Source: Planctomycetota bacterium (GTDB lineage: Bacteria > Planctomycetota > UBA1135 > GCA-002686595). Taken from it: a DNA stretch of 64,000 nucleotides. Numbering within the stretch: the first letter of the stretch is position 1; every line of letters starts with the position of its first letter. Under the pieces are notes generated by a model. That model worked only from the letters and a program-made list of their open reading frames with translations. It did no database searches and had not been told where the DNA came from. Positions 46,313-54,253 of this stretch are shown here, one piece after another. A program made the position numbers and the translations under genes. The stretch covers positions 57,565 through 121,564 of the forward strand of contig JAKLKU010000021.1 of assembly GCA_023150475.1 (NCBI GenBank). The letters are read 5' to 3'.

Positions 46313-47436
46313 CCGGCGCGTTGTTCCTGGTCGGAGCCCCCGGTGCGCCGCTGATCGCGCTCGCCCGCGAGCTCGAACGCGACGTGTCGTTCCGCGCGCT
46401 CTTGCCGTGGAACGTGCCGGCCGCGCTCGCGGAGCTGCGTTCCGGCACCCGCGTGCGCGCGATCGTTTGGCGCGGCCTCGAAAGCGCCGAACCCCAGTGG
46501 ATCGAGCCTGCGTTGCGCGCGTTCGGGCCCACGATGATCGAGTACCTCGCCGCTCGCGAGCGCGCTCAGCACGGCAGCGGGTTCGAGACGTTGGTGTTCG
46601 CGCACGTCGACCACGGCGAACGTTTCGGCGTGTTGCTCGAGCACTTCCCCGACGCTCGTTTCATCGAACTCCTGCGCGACGGCCGCATCCCGGCGCAAGG
46701 CCGCGTGCAGCGCGACACGACCGGCGTGGCACGGGAGCGTGCCGGCCTCGCGTGGGCTCGCGAGTGGTACCGCCACGTCGCACCGGTGCGCGCTCGTGCG
46801 TCGGGGCTCGCCGAACGTCTGCTCGTCGTCCGCGAGGACCGCTTGCTCGCGCGTCCGGCGGAGGAACTCGCGCGGATCTTCCGTTGGCTCGGCCGCGACG
46901 AACCGACGACGTGGCTCGGCGCGAAGCCGACCGCTCGTGCGCCGCTCTCCGGCGCCGCGCTCGACGGATTCAGTGCGTGTCGCGAAGCGTGCGCGTTGCT
47001 CGAGGAGCTCGGTTATCCCGCCCAACCGATCGGGGACGGCGTCGTGCGCGACGCGGAACTCGCGGCCGTCGCCGCGCGAGGTCTCGTCGCCGAGCGGCAC
47101 TTCGACGCTGCGCGGCATCTGCTCGATCGCGTGTTGCACGCCGGGCCCGAGCCGCATGCGCTCGCGGCGCTCGGCACGCTCGAGGCGGCGCGCGGCGACG
47201 TCGAAGCCGCGTGCGCCGCGTGGCGCGCGTCGACGGAGTTCGGCGAGCTCGCACCGGAGGCGTGGGTCGAGCTCTTCGCGCGCCCGGAGCGTCCGGAGAC
47301 GTTGGCGCTCGCGCCGCGCGCGCGCTGGTCGAACGAACCGGCGATCCGCCGCGCGTTCGCGCGGTGGCTCACGGCGCGTGGCCTCGACCGCGAAGCGGCG
47401 GAGATCGTCGCGCGCGTCGAACACACGAGCTGGTGA
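46309..47436 (+). CDS. Sulfotransferase-like protein with degenerate PAPS site and TPR-like tail
   Basis: This protein has 375 residues from a GTG inside the previous stop. Its layout follows the upstream sulfotransferase: a beta-alpha start (GALFLVGAPGAPLIALAREL), FETLVFAHVDHGERFGVLL, FPDARFIELLRDGRIPA, LLVVREDRLLARPAEELARIFRWLG. The phosphosulfate loop G.GRSGTS is reduced to VGAPGAPL, and the 3'-phosphate motif has lost the VVAS serine. It therefore may not bind PAPS and could act as a partner or scaffold. Residues 240-345 contain TPR-like helices (HALAALGTLEAARGDVEAAC). It may also be a diverged family with another donor. Confidence 0.72.
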   Translation: MTGALFLVGAPGAPLIALARELERDVSFRALLPWNVPAALAELRSGTRVRAIVWRGLESAEPQWIEPALRAFGPTMIEYLAARERAQHGSGFETLVFAHVDHGERFGVLLEHFPDARFIELLRDGRIPAQGRVQRDTTGVARERAGLAWAREWYRHVAPVRARASGLAERLLVVREDRLLARPAEELARIFRWLGRDEPTTWLGAKPTARAPLSGAALDGFSACREACALLEELGYPAQPIGDGVVRDAELAAVAARGLVAERHFDAARHLLDRVLHAGPEPHALAALGTLEAARGDVEAACAAWRASTEFGELAPEAWVELFARPERPETLALAPRARWSNEPAIRRAFARWLTARGLDREAAEIVARVEHTSW

Positions 47437-47442
47437 GGCCGC

Positions 47443-47461
47443 CCCGCGCGATCCGCGCGGG
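47443..47461. terminator. Hairpin after the sulfotransferase pair
   Basis: A perfect 8-bp stem, CCCGCGCG-ATC-CGCGCGGG, starts 7 bases after the stop at 47436, between convergent genes. No U-tract follows. Confidence 0.5.
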
Positions 47462-47543
47462 CCCGTGCACGCGATCCGGCTTGCGTGACTTGGCGTGCTT
47501 GTCCTGGCTCGCTTGACCTGAAGCGCGCGCCGCCGAGCGTCGT

Positions 47544-49454
47544 TCACCAACCGGTCGCGAGCCGCAGCGGGCGCAGCATCGAGCTCTTCTTGTGCTGGTG
47601 GGCCTGCATGCGGCGCAGGATGTCGTCGAGCGCGCTGATCGCTTCGCCGACGTGCGGGCCCTTGTTGAGCATCACGCATTCCGCTCGTTCGCTCATCGCT
47701 GCGTCGGTGATCTCCGCGCGCGACGGTCGGCCGTCCTTCGCCAGGCTCTCGAGCACTTGCGTCGCCCAGATCACGGGCACGTGCGCGGCTTCCGAGAGCC
47801 ACAGGATCTCCTCTTGCGCCTCCGCGAGCCGTTCCCAACCGCATTCGACCGCGAGATCGCCGCGCGCGATCATCACGCCGACGCGCGGGCTCTGCAGCGC
47901 GGCGAAGAGCAGCTCGGGCAAGCGCTCGAACGCGCGGCGCGTCTCGATCTTCAGGACGACGCCGAGGTCCGGGCGACCGAGTTCGCCGAGTCGACTCGCG
48001 AGCTCGGAGACGTCCTCGGGACGGTGCACGAACGAGAGTCCGACGGCGTCGGCGTGTTCGACGACGAAACCGAGGTCCTCGACGTCCTTCGCCGTCAGCG
48101 CCGGCAAGTCGAGCCGGCTGTCGGGCAGGTTGATGCCTTTGTCCGCGCGCAGCTTTTCGCCGCCGTCGCGAGCCTCGGTGATCTCGACGACCAAGCGCTC
48201 GTCCTCGACCGAGCGGATCACGCCGCCGATGCGTCCGTCGTCGAAGAACACACGTTCACCGACGCACACGCGCCCGAAGATCTCGCCGAGCGTGCAGCCG
48301 ATCGTCGCCGGCGCGAGCGTGCGACCGAACGCGTCGCGCACGGCGCTCCGTCCCGGGTCGAGCGCGCGCGTGAGCACCAGACGTTCGCCGCGCGAGAGCT
48401 GCACCACGCCTTCGAGCGGCGCGAGCTCGCCGACGGCGCCGAGTTCGTGCTTGCCGCGCGAGAACCGCGTGCCCGCGACGACATAGCTCGTCTGCGACGT
48501 CTCGGCCCACGCTCCGCGCCGATCCGACTGCACGACGCGCAGCGAGCGCCGGGCGCCGCGTGCGTCGACGAACTCGAGCTCGTTCGCGTGCTCCGCACGT
48601 TCGCCGGCCTCGGCTCGTGTCGCTGGCGCGAGTCGCGCGGCGAGTTCCGAGTCGACCGGCAGCACGAACGCGTCGTCGACGTCCGCCGGCCGCTCGCCGT
48701 CGAACGAGAGCCACACGCGCGCCGGCACGCGCACTCGACCGAGTTCGTCGCGTTCCGGCCGGATCTTCACGACGCACGGTCCGGGCTCGACCGGTCCGGT
48801 GCGCAACTTCGGCCCCGCGAGGTCCATCAGCACCCGCGCCTTGCGTCCGCACGCTTGTTCGGCGCGGTGCAGGTGCTCGAGCATGCGCCGCCACTCCTTC
48901 GGACCGTCGTGCGCGCAATTGATCCGCACGTCGTCCATGCCGGCTTCGAGCCACGTCCGCAGTCGCGCGACGTCCTCGGCGGCCTCCGGCGAGAGCGTGA
49001 CCAAGATGCGCACGCGCCGGCCGTCGCGCGCCGGTCCGAGCAGCGCGTCGGTGTGCGCGGCGAGTTCGCGTGCCCCGATGTCGAAGTCCGCGGGACCCGG
49101 GCTCGCCGCCGCGGAGCCACGCGCTCCGCCGAGCGCGCCGAGCGACGCGAGCACCGCCTCGACGCTCGCAAGCGCGTGCGCCTCCGAGCGTCCGAGAGAC
49201 GAGAGCCCCAGGTGGGCGAGCCGTTCCTGCAGCGGCCGCATCTCCCGCGCCCGCAACGCCAGGTAGTGCGCGAGATTGCGCGCGCCGGCCGCGTGCGCCG
49301 GGTGGACGGCGGGTCGCGACACGGCGACCGAGCTTTCGGCCGCCAACATCGCCCTGCGCAGGTCGGAGAGCTCCGCGAGCGAACGTTCGATCGTGGCGGA
49401 GAAGTCGGCGGTCTGCGTGACCGCGCGTCGAGGATCCAAGGTCGGCGGCTGCAT
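47544..49454 (-). CDS. Divergent pyruvate kinase-like protein with N-terminal extension
   Basis: This protein has 636 residues from ATG 49454, preceded by GGGAGGAAG at ideal distance. Residues 1-145 are a helical extension (RNLAHYLALRAREMRPLQERL, LSSLGRSEAHALASVEAVL). A pyruvate kinase barrel follows, with a large insert: RILVTLSP, DDVRINCAHDGP, MDLAGPKLRTG, DKGINLPD, LPALTAKDVEDLGFVVEHADAVGLSFV, VVLKIET, VGVMIARGDLAVECGWERL, WATQVLESLAKDGRPSRAEITDAAMS. The usual GETA loop is KGPH here (CVMLNKGPHVGEAI), and the regulatory C-terminal domain is missing. It resembles a known long family of pyruvate kinase-like proteins; whether it makes pyruvate is uncertain. Confidence 0.82.
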   Translation of the reverse strand: MQPPTLDPRRAVTQTADFSATIERSLAELSDLRRAMLAAESSVAVSRPAVHPAHAAGARNLAHYLALRAREMRPLQERLAHLGLSSLGRSEAHALASVEAVLASLGALGGARGSAAASPGPADFDIGARELAAHTDALLGPARDGRRVRILVTLSPEAAEDVARLRTWLEAGMDDVRINCAHDGPKEWRRMLEHLHRAEQACGRKARVLMDLAGPKLRTGPVEPGPCVVKIRPERDELGRVRVPARVWLSFDGERPADVDDAFVLPVDSELAARLAPATRAEAGERAEHANELEFVDARGARRSLRVVQSDRRGAWAETSQTSYVVAGTRFSRGKHELGAVGELAPLEGVVQLSRGERLVLTRALDPGRSAVRDAFGRTLAPATIGCTLGEIFGRVCVGERVFFDDGRIGGVIRSVEDERLVVEITEARDGGEKLRADKGINLPDSRLDLPALTAKDVEDLGFVVEHADAVGLSFVHRPEDVSELASRLGELGRPDLGVVLKIETRRAFERLPELLFAALQSPRVGVMIARGDLAVECGWERLAEAQEEILWLSEAAHVPVIWATQVLESLAKDGRPSRAEITDAAMSERAECVMLNKGPHVGEAISALDDILRRMQAHQHKKSSMLRPLRLATGW

Positions 49455-49632
49455 GAGGCTTCCTCCCGGCCGAGGCCGGGGCTGGTTCTCCGACGACGCC
49501 GAAGATGGCATCAAGACCGTCGTTTCCTCATACGGCGGAAGGCGGGCAGGCGCGGTGGACCATGAGCGTGGCGAGAATTCCTCGCGCTCGCCCCGAGCGT
49601 TTCGGGCGCGAATCAGGCACAATCTGCGTGCC

Positions 49633-49938
49633 ATGGGTGTGCGACCGCGTCGATTCCGGGCCGTCGTGCTCGACGGTCAGAAGGGTTGTGCCGTCCAAGT
49701 GCCGTTCGATCCCGCCGAAGAGTGGGGCGAGCTGCCTACGGAGATCGTCTACCAGCGCGTCCGGGGCGTCCCGGTGCGCGGCAAGCTCGAAGGCGAGAGC
49801 TTCGAGAGCTGGATCATCCTGCGCTGGAAGAAGCACTTCCTGCTGCTCGACGACACCGTGCTGCGGGCCTCGACGCTCGCGCCGGGCGAACTCGCGAGCA
49901 TCGAAGTCGCGCCGCGAGTCAAAGCGGTCGAGAGCTGA
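49633..49938 (+). CDS. DUF1905 family small beta-barrel protein
   Basis: This 101-residue protein begins MGVRPRRFRAVVLDGQKGC and follows the DUF1905 pattern: VQVPFDPAEEWG, a strand pair RVRGVPVRGKLEGESFESWII, then HFLLLDDTVLRASTLAPGELASIEVAPR. DUF1905 is a small barrel often fused to YdeI; the function is unknown. CACAAT ends 9 bases before the ATG. Oddly, the last 11 codons and the stop are part of a 57-base tandem repeat that continues for three more full copies downstream. Confidence 0.7.
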   Translation: MGVRPRRFRAVVLDGQKGCAVQVPFDPAEEWGELPTEIVYQRVRGVPVRGKLEGESFESWIILRWKKHFLLLDDTVLRASTLAPGELASIEVAPRVKAVES

Positions 49939-50153
49939 AGTCCGGCGCGACTTCGGGATCGGGTCGCGCCGCGAGTCAAAGCGGTCGAGAGCTGAAGTCC
50001 GGCGCGACTTCGGGATCGGGTCGCGCCGCGAGTCAAAGCGGTCGAGAGCTGAAGTCCGGCGCGAGTTCAGGATCGCGTCGCGCCGCGCGTCAAAGCGGTC
50101 GAGAGCTGAAGTCCGGCGCGACTTCGGGATCGCGTCGCGCCGCGCGTCGAAGC
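49906..50153 (+). repeat. 57-base tandem repeat that starts inside the DUF1905 gene
   Basis: There are four full units (49906-49962, 49963-50019, 50020-50076, 50077-50133) and a 20-base partial unit. Each repeats the last 11 codons and stop of the DUF1905 gene plus a hairpin, GAAGTC-CGGCGC-GACTTC, whose stem overlaps the TGA. The third unit has one stem mismatch. The units are contiguous, without spacers, and 57 bases is a whole number of codons. Confidence 0.92.
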
Positions 50154-50314
50154 CTGCGGAAGCTGCGTCGACCGCCGTCGTGCCGGGTCGCTCGACGGAG
50201 TGTTCGGGCCTGCGCACCTGGACCGAGTCGCCGAATGCGGTGCACGTGAGCTAGTCGTTCCCGGCGCCCACCCCCGCGTCGCCGCTCCGCTCCGAGCTAC
50301 GGCGAGGTCCAGCC
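49939..50314. other. Intergenic region mostly made of the tandem repeat
   Basis: After the repeat ends near 50153, the remaining 160 bases hold no supported gene. GAGCTAGTCG near 50250 might contain a weak -10-like TAGTCG for the FG-GAP gene at 50315. Confidence 0.4.
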
Positions 50315-51535
50315 ATGCGCACGACGATTTCCTCCGCGACTGCAAGCCTCTTGCTCGCCGCGCTCGCGGTGGCGCAAACGGCGGGCGGTCAGGCGCTCCA
50401 AGTTCAGAAGCTGATTCCAGGACCGCCGTTCGGCGGCGGGACGTTCGGGCACGCGAGTGCGCTCGACGGAGACCTACTCGCCGTCGGCGAGCCTGCGTTC
50501 TCGCGCTTCGCGATCGTCGGTCGACTCTCGGTGTTCGAGCTCACGAGCGCGAGTCGTTTGCCTCGTTGGTCCTTCTCTCCCGACGCGCTCGTCGAAGGCG
50601 ACTTCTTCGGCGGCGAACTCGCGCTTCGCGGCGACGTGCTCGCCGTCAGTGCGATGAACCGCGATTCGGGAGCACCGGGTTCGGGCGCCGTCTGGGTGTT
50701 CGAGCGCACGGGCGAGACGTGGGACGAAGCGGCGTACCTGACGCCGACTCATCCGGGGATCGGCGCGCAGTTCGGGCACGCGCTCGCACTCTTCGGCGAC
50801 ACGTTGCTCGTCGGCGCGCGCAGCGAAGACGGCTCGGCGACGCAGAGCGGGGCGGTCTACGTGTACCGCCGGCTCACGAGCGGGTGGACGCTCGAAGCGC
50901 GACTGGTGCCTGCGGACGGCGGGATCGACGTCAAGTTCGGCTGGGACGTCGCGCTCGATCGAGACCGTGCGCTCGTCTCGGCGATCGACGCGTTCTGGGG
51001 CGCGCAGCGCAACGGCGCGCTGTACGAGTTCACGCGCAGCGGCTCGACGTGGACGCAGACCGATCGGTGGTGCGACCCGTTGAGCGAGCCGGGCGAGCAC
51101 TTCGGCTACAGCCTCTCGCTCGACGGCGATCACCTCGCGATCGGAGCGTCGGGCAACATGTCGACCTCGTTCGGTGGACGCGCGTCCGTGTGGCGGAAGA
51201 CCGCCGCGGGTTGGACGGCCGAAGGTCGCCTCCGCGTGCGAGACAATCAACCCGGCGACTACTTCGCGTGCAGCGTGGGTCTGCGCGGGACGACGTTGGT
51301 CGTCGGCGCGGCGATGCACTCCGAGGTCTCGATCCAATCCGGCGCGGCCTACGTGTTCCGCTTCGACGGCAACGGCTGGGCACCGCGCGGCGGTCTCGTG
51401 CCGACCGATCCGAACTGGGCGGGCGGGTTCGGCACGAGCGTCGCGCTCGACGGCGAGCGCGTGATCGTCGCTGCGCCGCACGCACACTTGCCACAGAACC
51501 ACTACGGCGCCGCGTACGTGTTCCGCTGGCTCTGA
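50315..51535 (+). CDS. Secreted FG-GAP repeat protein
   Basis: This 406-residue protein has a signal peptide (ISSATASLLLAALAVAQTAGG). It then consists of about seven 50-residue FG-GAP-type repeats of the form F G . . [LV] A L . G D . L . V G A, for example FGHASALDGDLLAVGEP, FGHALALFGDTLLVGAR, FGYSLSLDGDHLAIGAS, FACSVGLRGTTLVVGAA and FGTSVALDGERVIVAAP, each followed by G..YV[YF]R.. strands. This is the beta-propeller variant without calcium loops. A secreted surface or binding protein is likely; no catalytic site is visible. The last repeat closes directly before the stop. Confidence 0.85.
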   Translation: MRTTISSATASLLLAALAVAQTAGGQALQVQKLIPGPPFGGGTFGHASALDGDLLAVGEPAFSRFAIVGRLSVFELTSASRLPRWSFSPDALVEGDFFGGELALRGDVLAVSAMNRDSGAPGSGAVWVFERTGETWDEAAYLTPTHPGIGAQFGHALALFGDTLLVGARSEDGSATQSGAVYVYRRLTSGWTLEARLVPADGGIDVKFGWDVALDRDRALVSAIDAFWGAQRNGALYEFTRSGSTWTQTDRWCDPLSEPGEHFGYSLSLDGDHLAIGASGNMSTSFGGRASVWRKTAAGWTAEGRLRVRDNQPGDYFACSVGLRGTTLVVGAAMHSEVSIQSGAAYVFRFDGNGWAPRGGLVPTDPNWAGGFGTSVALDGERVIVAAPHAHLPQNHYGAAYVFRWL

Positions 51536-51594
51536 CTCCGCCGTCGCGAGCTCTCGCAGTCGCCGCGGGTCGCTTCGCTCGCTTCGAAGGCTCC

Positions 51595-51613
51595 GCGCGC
51601 TCGACGAGCGCGT
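51595..51613. terminator. Small hairpin between convergent genes
   Basis: The stem CGCGCTC-GAC-GAGCGCG (7 bp plus a terminal wobble pair) lies directly against the minus-strand stop codon at 51613, after the FG-GAP gene. Confidence 0.4.
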
Positions 51614-52068
51614 CAGTCGGTCTGCACCGTCGCCGACGTCACGACGTCCGCGGCGTCGTACGTGAGCACGAGGAACGCGCGGCTCGAGCCGATCGGGCTG
51701 TTCTTCGGGCCGAGGTAGTACGCCTTGCCGAGCGAGCCCGCGTCGTGCGCTTCGCCGAGCAACGCTTCGACGTCCGCGCGCTGCATCCCGACCAGCGGAT
51801 GCTTCGCGAGCAAGTCGTCGAGCATCAGGTAACGGGTGCCCTGGCTGTCCGCGCCGGTGACGAGCCACACGTCGCGCGCGAAAGGCGTCGGCTCCTTGCC
51901 CGCATAAGGCCCCTGCGGCATGAAGCGCTCGAGCAGGAACCCGACCGTGAAGTACGCCGCGCCGTACAGCACGACCGTGACGACGATCGCGATGCCGACG
52001 ATCTGGAGCCAGTTGCGCTTGGGCTTCTGCCACTTCCGTTCGCGTCGGCCGCTCGTCTGTTCTTCCAC
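51613..52068 (-). CDS. Small single-pass membrane protein, SmpA/OmlA-like region possible
   Basis: This protein has 151 residues from a GTG at 52068; the start is uncertain. A basic N-terminus (SGRRERKWQKPKRNW) is followed by one membrane helix (LQIVGIAIVVTVVLYGAAYFTVGFLL) and an external domain of 100 residues. The segment RYLMLDDLLAKHPLVGMQRADVEALLGEAHDAG looks like the helix-turn pattern of BamE/SmpA-type domains, where a G-M-x-x-x-D-V-x-x-L-L-G motif is common. A role in envelope assembly is only a guess. It follows another small membrane protein by 32 bases. Confidence 0.6.
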   Translation of the reverse strand: MEEQTSGRRERKWQKPKRNWLQIVGIAIVVTVVLYGAAYFTVGFLLERFMPQGPYAGKEPTPFARDVWLVTGADSQGTRYLMLDDLLAKHPLVGMQRADVEALLGEAHDAGSLGKAYYLGPKNSPIGSSRAFLVLTYDAADVVTSATVQTD

Positions 52069-52100
52069 GTCGCGCAGCGTACCGCGGTGAGCTCGGCGTG

Positions 52101-52655
52101 TCAGCGATACACGAGCTCGACCTCGACCGCGCGCCAGGTGCGGCGGGTCGACGAGCGAACGGAAGCGTCCGTCTTCTGGCCCAACTCGACGACGAGTTCG
52201 TGGTCGCTCTTCCACTCGACGTGACGCGGCCAGAGTTCGCTCCACGGAACGAGCACGTCGCGCCCTGCCTCGGCGAGGGCAGTCGACTCGGCGATGGTGA
52301 TCCGCGTCTCGAGCTCCATGAACGCGTTGCGCCCTTCGCGAAACACGACGCATCGACCGTCGGGTGACGGATGGAACGGCTCCTCGGTCCACGGCCGCGA
52401 CCTTCCGGAGACGTTCCACCAGACGTGCCAGCCGAGCGCACCGAGCGCGCCGACCACGAGCACCGCGACGAGCACCGCGACGAGCATTCCGAGCGCGATC
52501 CGTCGCGAGCGTTTCGCCGAGTTGCGCGCTCGCGGTCCAGTCTCGTCCGGGTTCGCGGCGCTTATGATCTCGATCGTAGCCTGGCGACTCGGCGCACGAG
52601 CGGGCGGCGCTCCGTGGAGCCGCGTTGCGACGGCTGCGCTTGGCTTGCCGCGCAA
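52101..52655 (-). CDS. Small single-pass membrane protein, unknown
   Basis: The frame allows a TTG start at 52655 (184 residues), 19 bases after the radical SAM stop, but the first 45 residues look atypical. The true start may be further in, perhaps just before the membrane helix. The helix is unmistakable (MLVAVLVAVLVVGALGALG), with a basic stretch before it (SAKRSRR). The outer part begins WNVSGRSRPWTEEPFHPSPDGRCVVF and has beta-strand character (TRITIAESTALA, VEWKSDHELVVELG). I do not recognise the family. It probably forms an operon with the radical SAM gene and the next membrane protein. Confidence 0.5.
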   Translation of the reverse strand: MRGKPSAAVATRLHGAPPARAPSRQATIEIISAANPDETGPRARNSAKRSRRIALGMLVAVLVAVLVVGALGALGWHVWWNVSGRSRPWTEEPFHPSPDGRCVVFREGRNAFMELETRITIAESTALAEAGRDVLVPWSELWPRHVEWKSDHELVVELGQKTDASVRSSTRRTWRAVEVELVYR

Positions 52656-52674
52656 CTGGGTGCGCGAGTCGGCG

Positions 52675-54072
52675 TCAGCGCGCGTACGCCCGGCGCGCGA
52701 AGAGCAGCGTCAGGAACGGCAGCATGTTGGTCTTGTTCGGGATCGACTGGAAGATGCGCCACATGCGCTTCGGGTTCAGATAGAAGCGCCGGTAGGCCTC
52801 CTTGCGCAGCGCGAAGATCTTGTCCTCGGGCACCGTCGAGAGGTTGATCTCGCTCTTGTACGGCTCGTACGCGCTCCAGTCCTTCGGCAGGTCGTAGCCC
52901 GAGTGCTCGATCTCCTTGAAGAGCTCGGTGCCCTTGAACGGGATCACGCGGAAGAACGCCGCCGTGTGGAACGAGCTCTTCGCCGCCCAGTCGATCGTCT
53001 CGCGCATCTCTTCTTCGGTTTCCGTGGGGAAGCCGAGCATGAACGCGCCGTGGACCATGACGCCTTGGCGGGCGATGAAGTCGACGATCTTCTCGACCTT
53101 GTCGATCTTCAGGTTCTTCTTCATCACCTTCTGGATGCGCGGGCTCGCCGATTCGACCGCGACCATGCAGCGGTACATGCCGGCCTGCTTCAGCAGCACG
53201 ACGAGCTCTTCGTCGAGGATGTCGCCGCGGAAGCCGTTCGGGAACGTCAGCGCGAGCTTGTAGCCGCGATCGATGATGCCTCGCGCGATCTTCTTCGCGC
53301 GCTCCGGGCGGAAGTTGAAGATGTCGTCCATGAAGACGATCTCCTTCACGCCGTAGTCCTTCACGAGCAGATCGATCTCGGCGAGCACGTTCTCCGCCGA
53401 GCGCTCGCGGAACGTCTTGCCGTACGAGTTGTGGCAGTACGTGCAGCGCCACGGGCACGCGCGCGACGAGAACATCGTCGCGAACTCCTTGTGCGCGTAG
53501 ATCACGCCGCCGCGCGGCACCGTGTGGTACTTCGGATGGTCGACGAGGTCCCACGCAGGGAACGGCATCTCGTCGAGCTTCGACGGCGGCGGACGATCGG
53601 GGTTGTGCACGATCTCGCCGGCGCGCCGCCACGAGAGGCCCGCGCACTCCGACCAGTCGTTGCGGCCCTTGTCGAGGCCTTCGCAGAGCTCCGCGAACGT
53701 GAACTCGCCTTCGCCGCGCACGACGAAGTCGACGGTTTCGTCGGCGAGCACGTCGTCGGCGGCGACCGAAGGATGCGGACCGCCCGCGACGACGATCGCA
53801 CCGGGCAAGCGCCGCGAGAGCTCGCGCGCGACTTGGTGCAGACAGCCCGCTTCGTACGTCATCGCGGAGAGTCCGACGACGTCGGGCGCGAGCTTGACGA
53901 GCTCGTCGACGCAGCGCTCCGGCGTCCAGTCCTCGACTTTCATGTCGAGGATGCGCACGTCGTCGAAACCCGCTCTTCGCGCTTGCGCGGCGATCATCAT
54001 GATCCCGAGCGGGTGGACGTGCGTGAACTGCGTGTAGGGGTGATACGTCTGGACGAGAGCGATGCGGAGCAT
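52675..54072 (-). CDS. B12-binding-domain radical SAM protein
   Basis: This 465-residue protein has an N-terminal cobalamin-binding Rossmann domain (LRIALVQTYHPYTQ, THVHPLGIMMIAAQARRAGF, DVVGLSAMTYEAG, VVAGGPHPSVAADD, VVRGEGEFTFAELCEG). The radical SAM core has the CxxxCxxC motif in SSRACPWRCTYCHNSYGK, then IVFMDDIFNFRPERAKK, LTFPNGFRGDILDEELV, MVAVESASPRIQKVMKKN and MLGFPTETEEEMRETI. It belongs to the same broad class as the protein at 28142 but is closer to the BchE/HpnR-like layout. The product is unknown. TTAGCAT lies 21 bases before the start. Two small membrane proteins follow. Confidence 0.87.
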   Translation of the reverse strand: MLRIALVQTYHPYTQFTHVHPLGIMMIAAQARRAGFDDVRILDMKVEDWTPERCVDELVKLAPDVVGLSAMTYEAGCLHQVARELSRRLPGAIVVAGGPHPSVAADDVLADETVDFVVRGEGEFTFAELCEGLDKGRNDWSECAGLSWRRAGEIVHNPDRPPPSKLDEMPFPAWDLVDHPKYHTVPRGGVIYAHKEFATMFSSRACPWRCTYCHNSYGKTFRERSAENVLAEIDLLVKDYGVKEIVFMDDIFNFRPERAKKIARGIIDRGYKLALTFPNGFRGDILDEELVVLLKQAGMYRCMVAVESASPRIQKVMKKNLKIDKVEKIVDFIARQGVMVHGAFMLGFPTETEEEMRETIDWAAKSSFHTAAFFRVIPFKGTELFKEIEHSGYDLPKDWSAYEPYKSEINLSTVPEDKIFALRKEAYRRFYLNPKRMWRIFQSIPNKTNMLPFLTLLFARRAYAR

Positions 54073-54253
54073 GGTGGGGGCGCGGGCGAGACGATGCTAA
54101 CCAGAACCTCCAGCGGGCGGTAGGTTTGCGCTCGTGGGTGCCGCGCCATGCGTGAAATCGCCCGCTAGCCGCTCGCGGCAGACGTTCGCGCGCCGTAGCG
54201 CGGCGGTCCGTTCCCCGACCCCGTCGTCCGCTTCCTCCGCTGCGAGGTTCGTC

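Noticed and set aside
49906..50153. A CRISPR-like array
   Set aside because: The units are directly contiguous without unique spacers and begin inside a coding gene.
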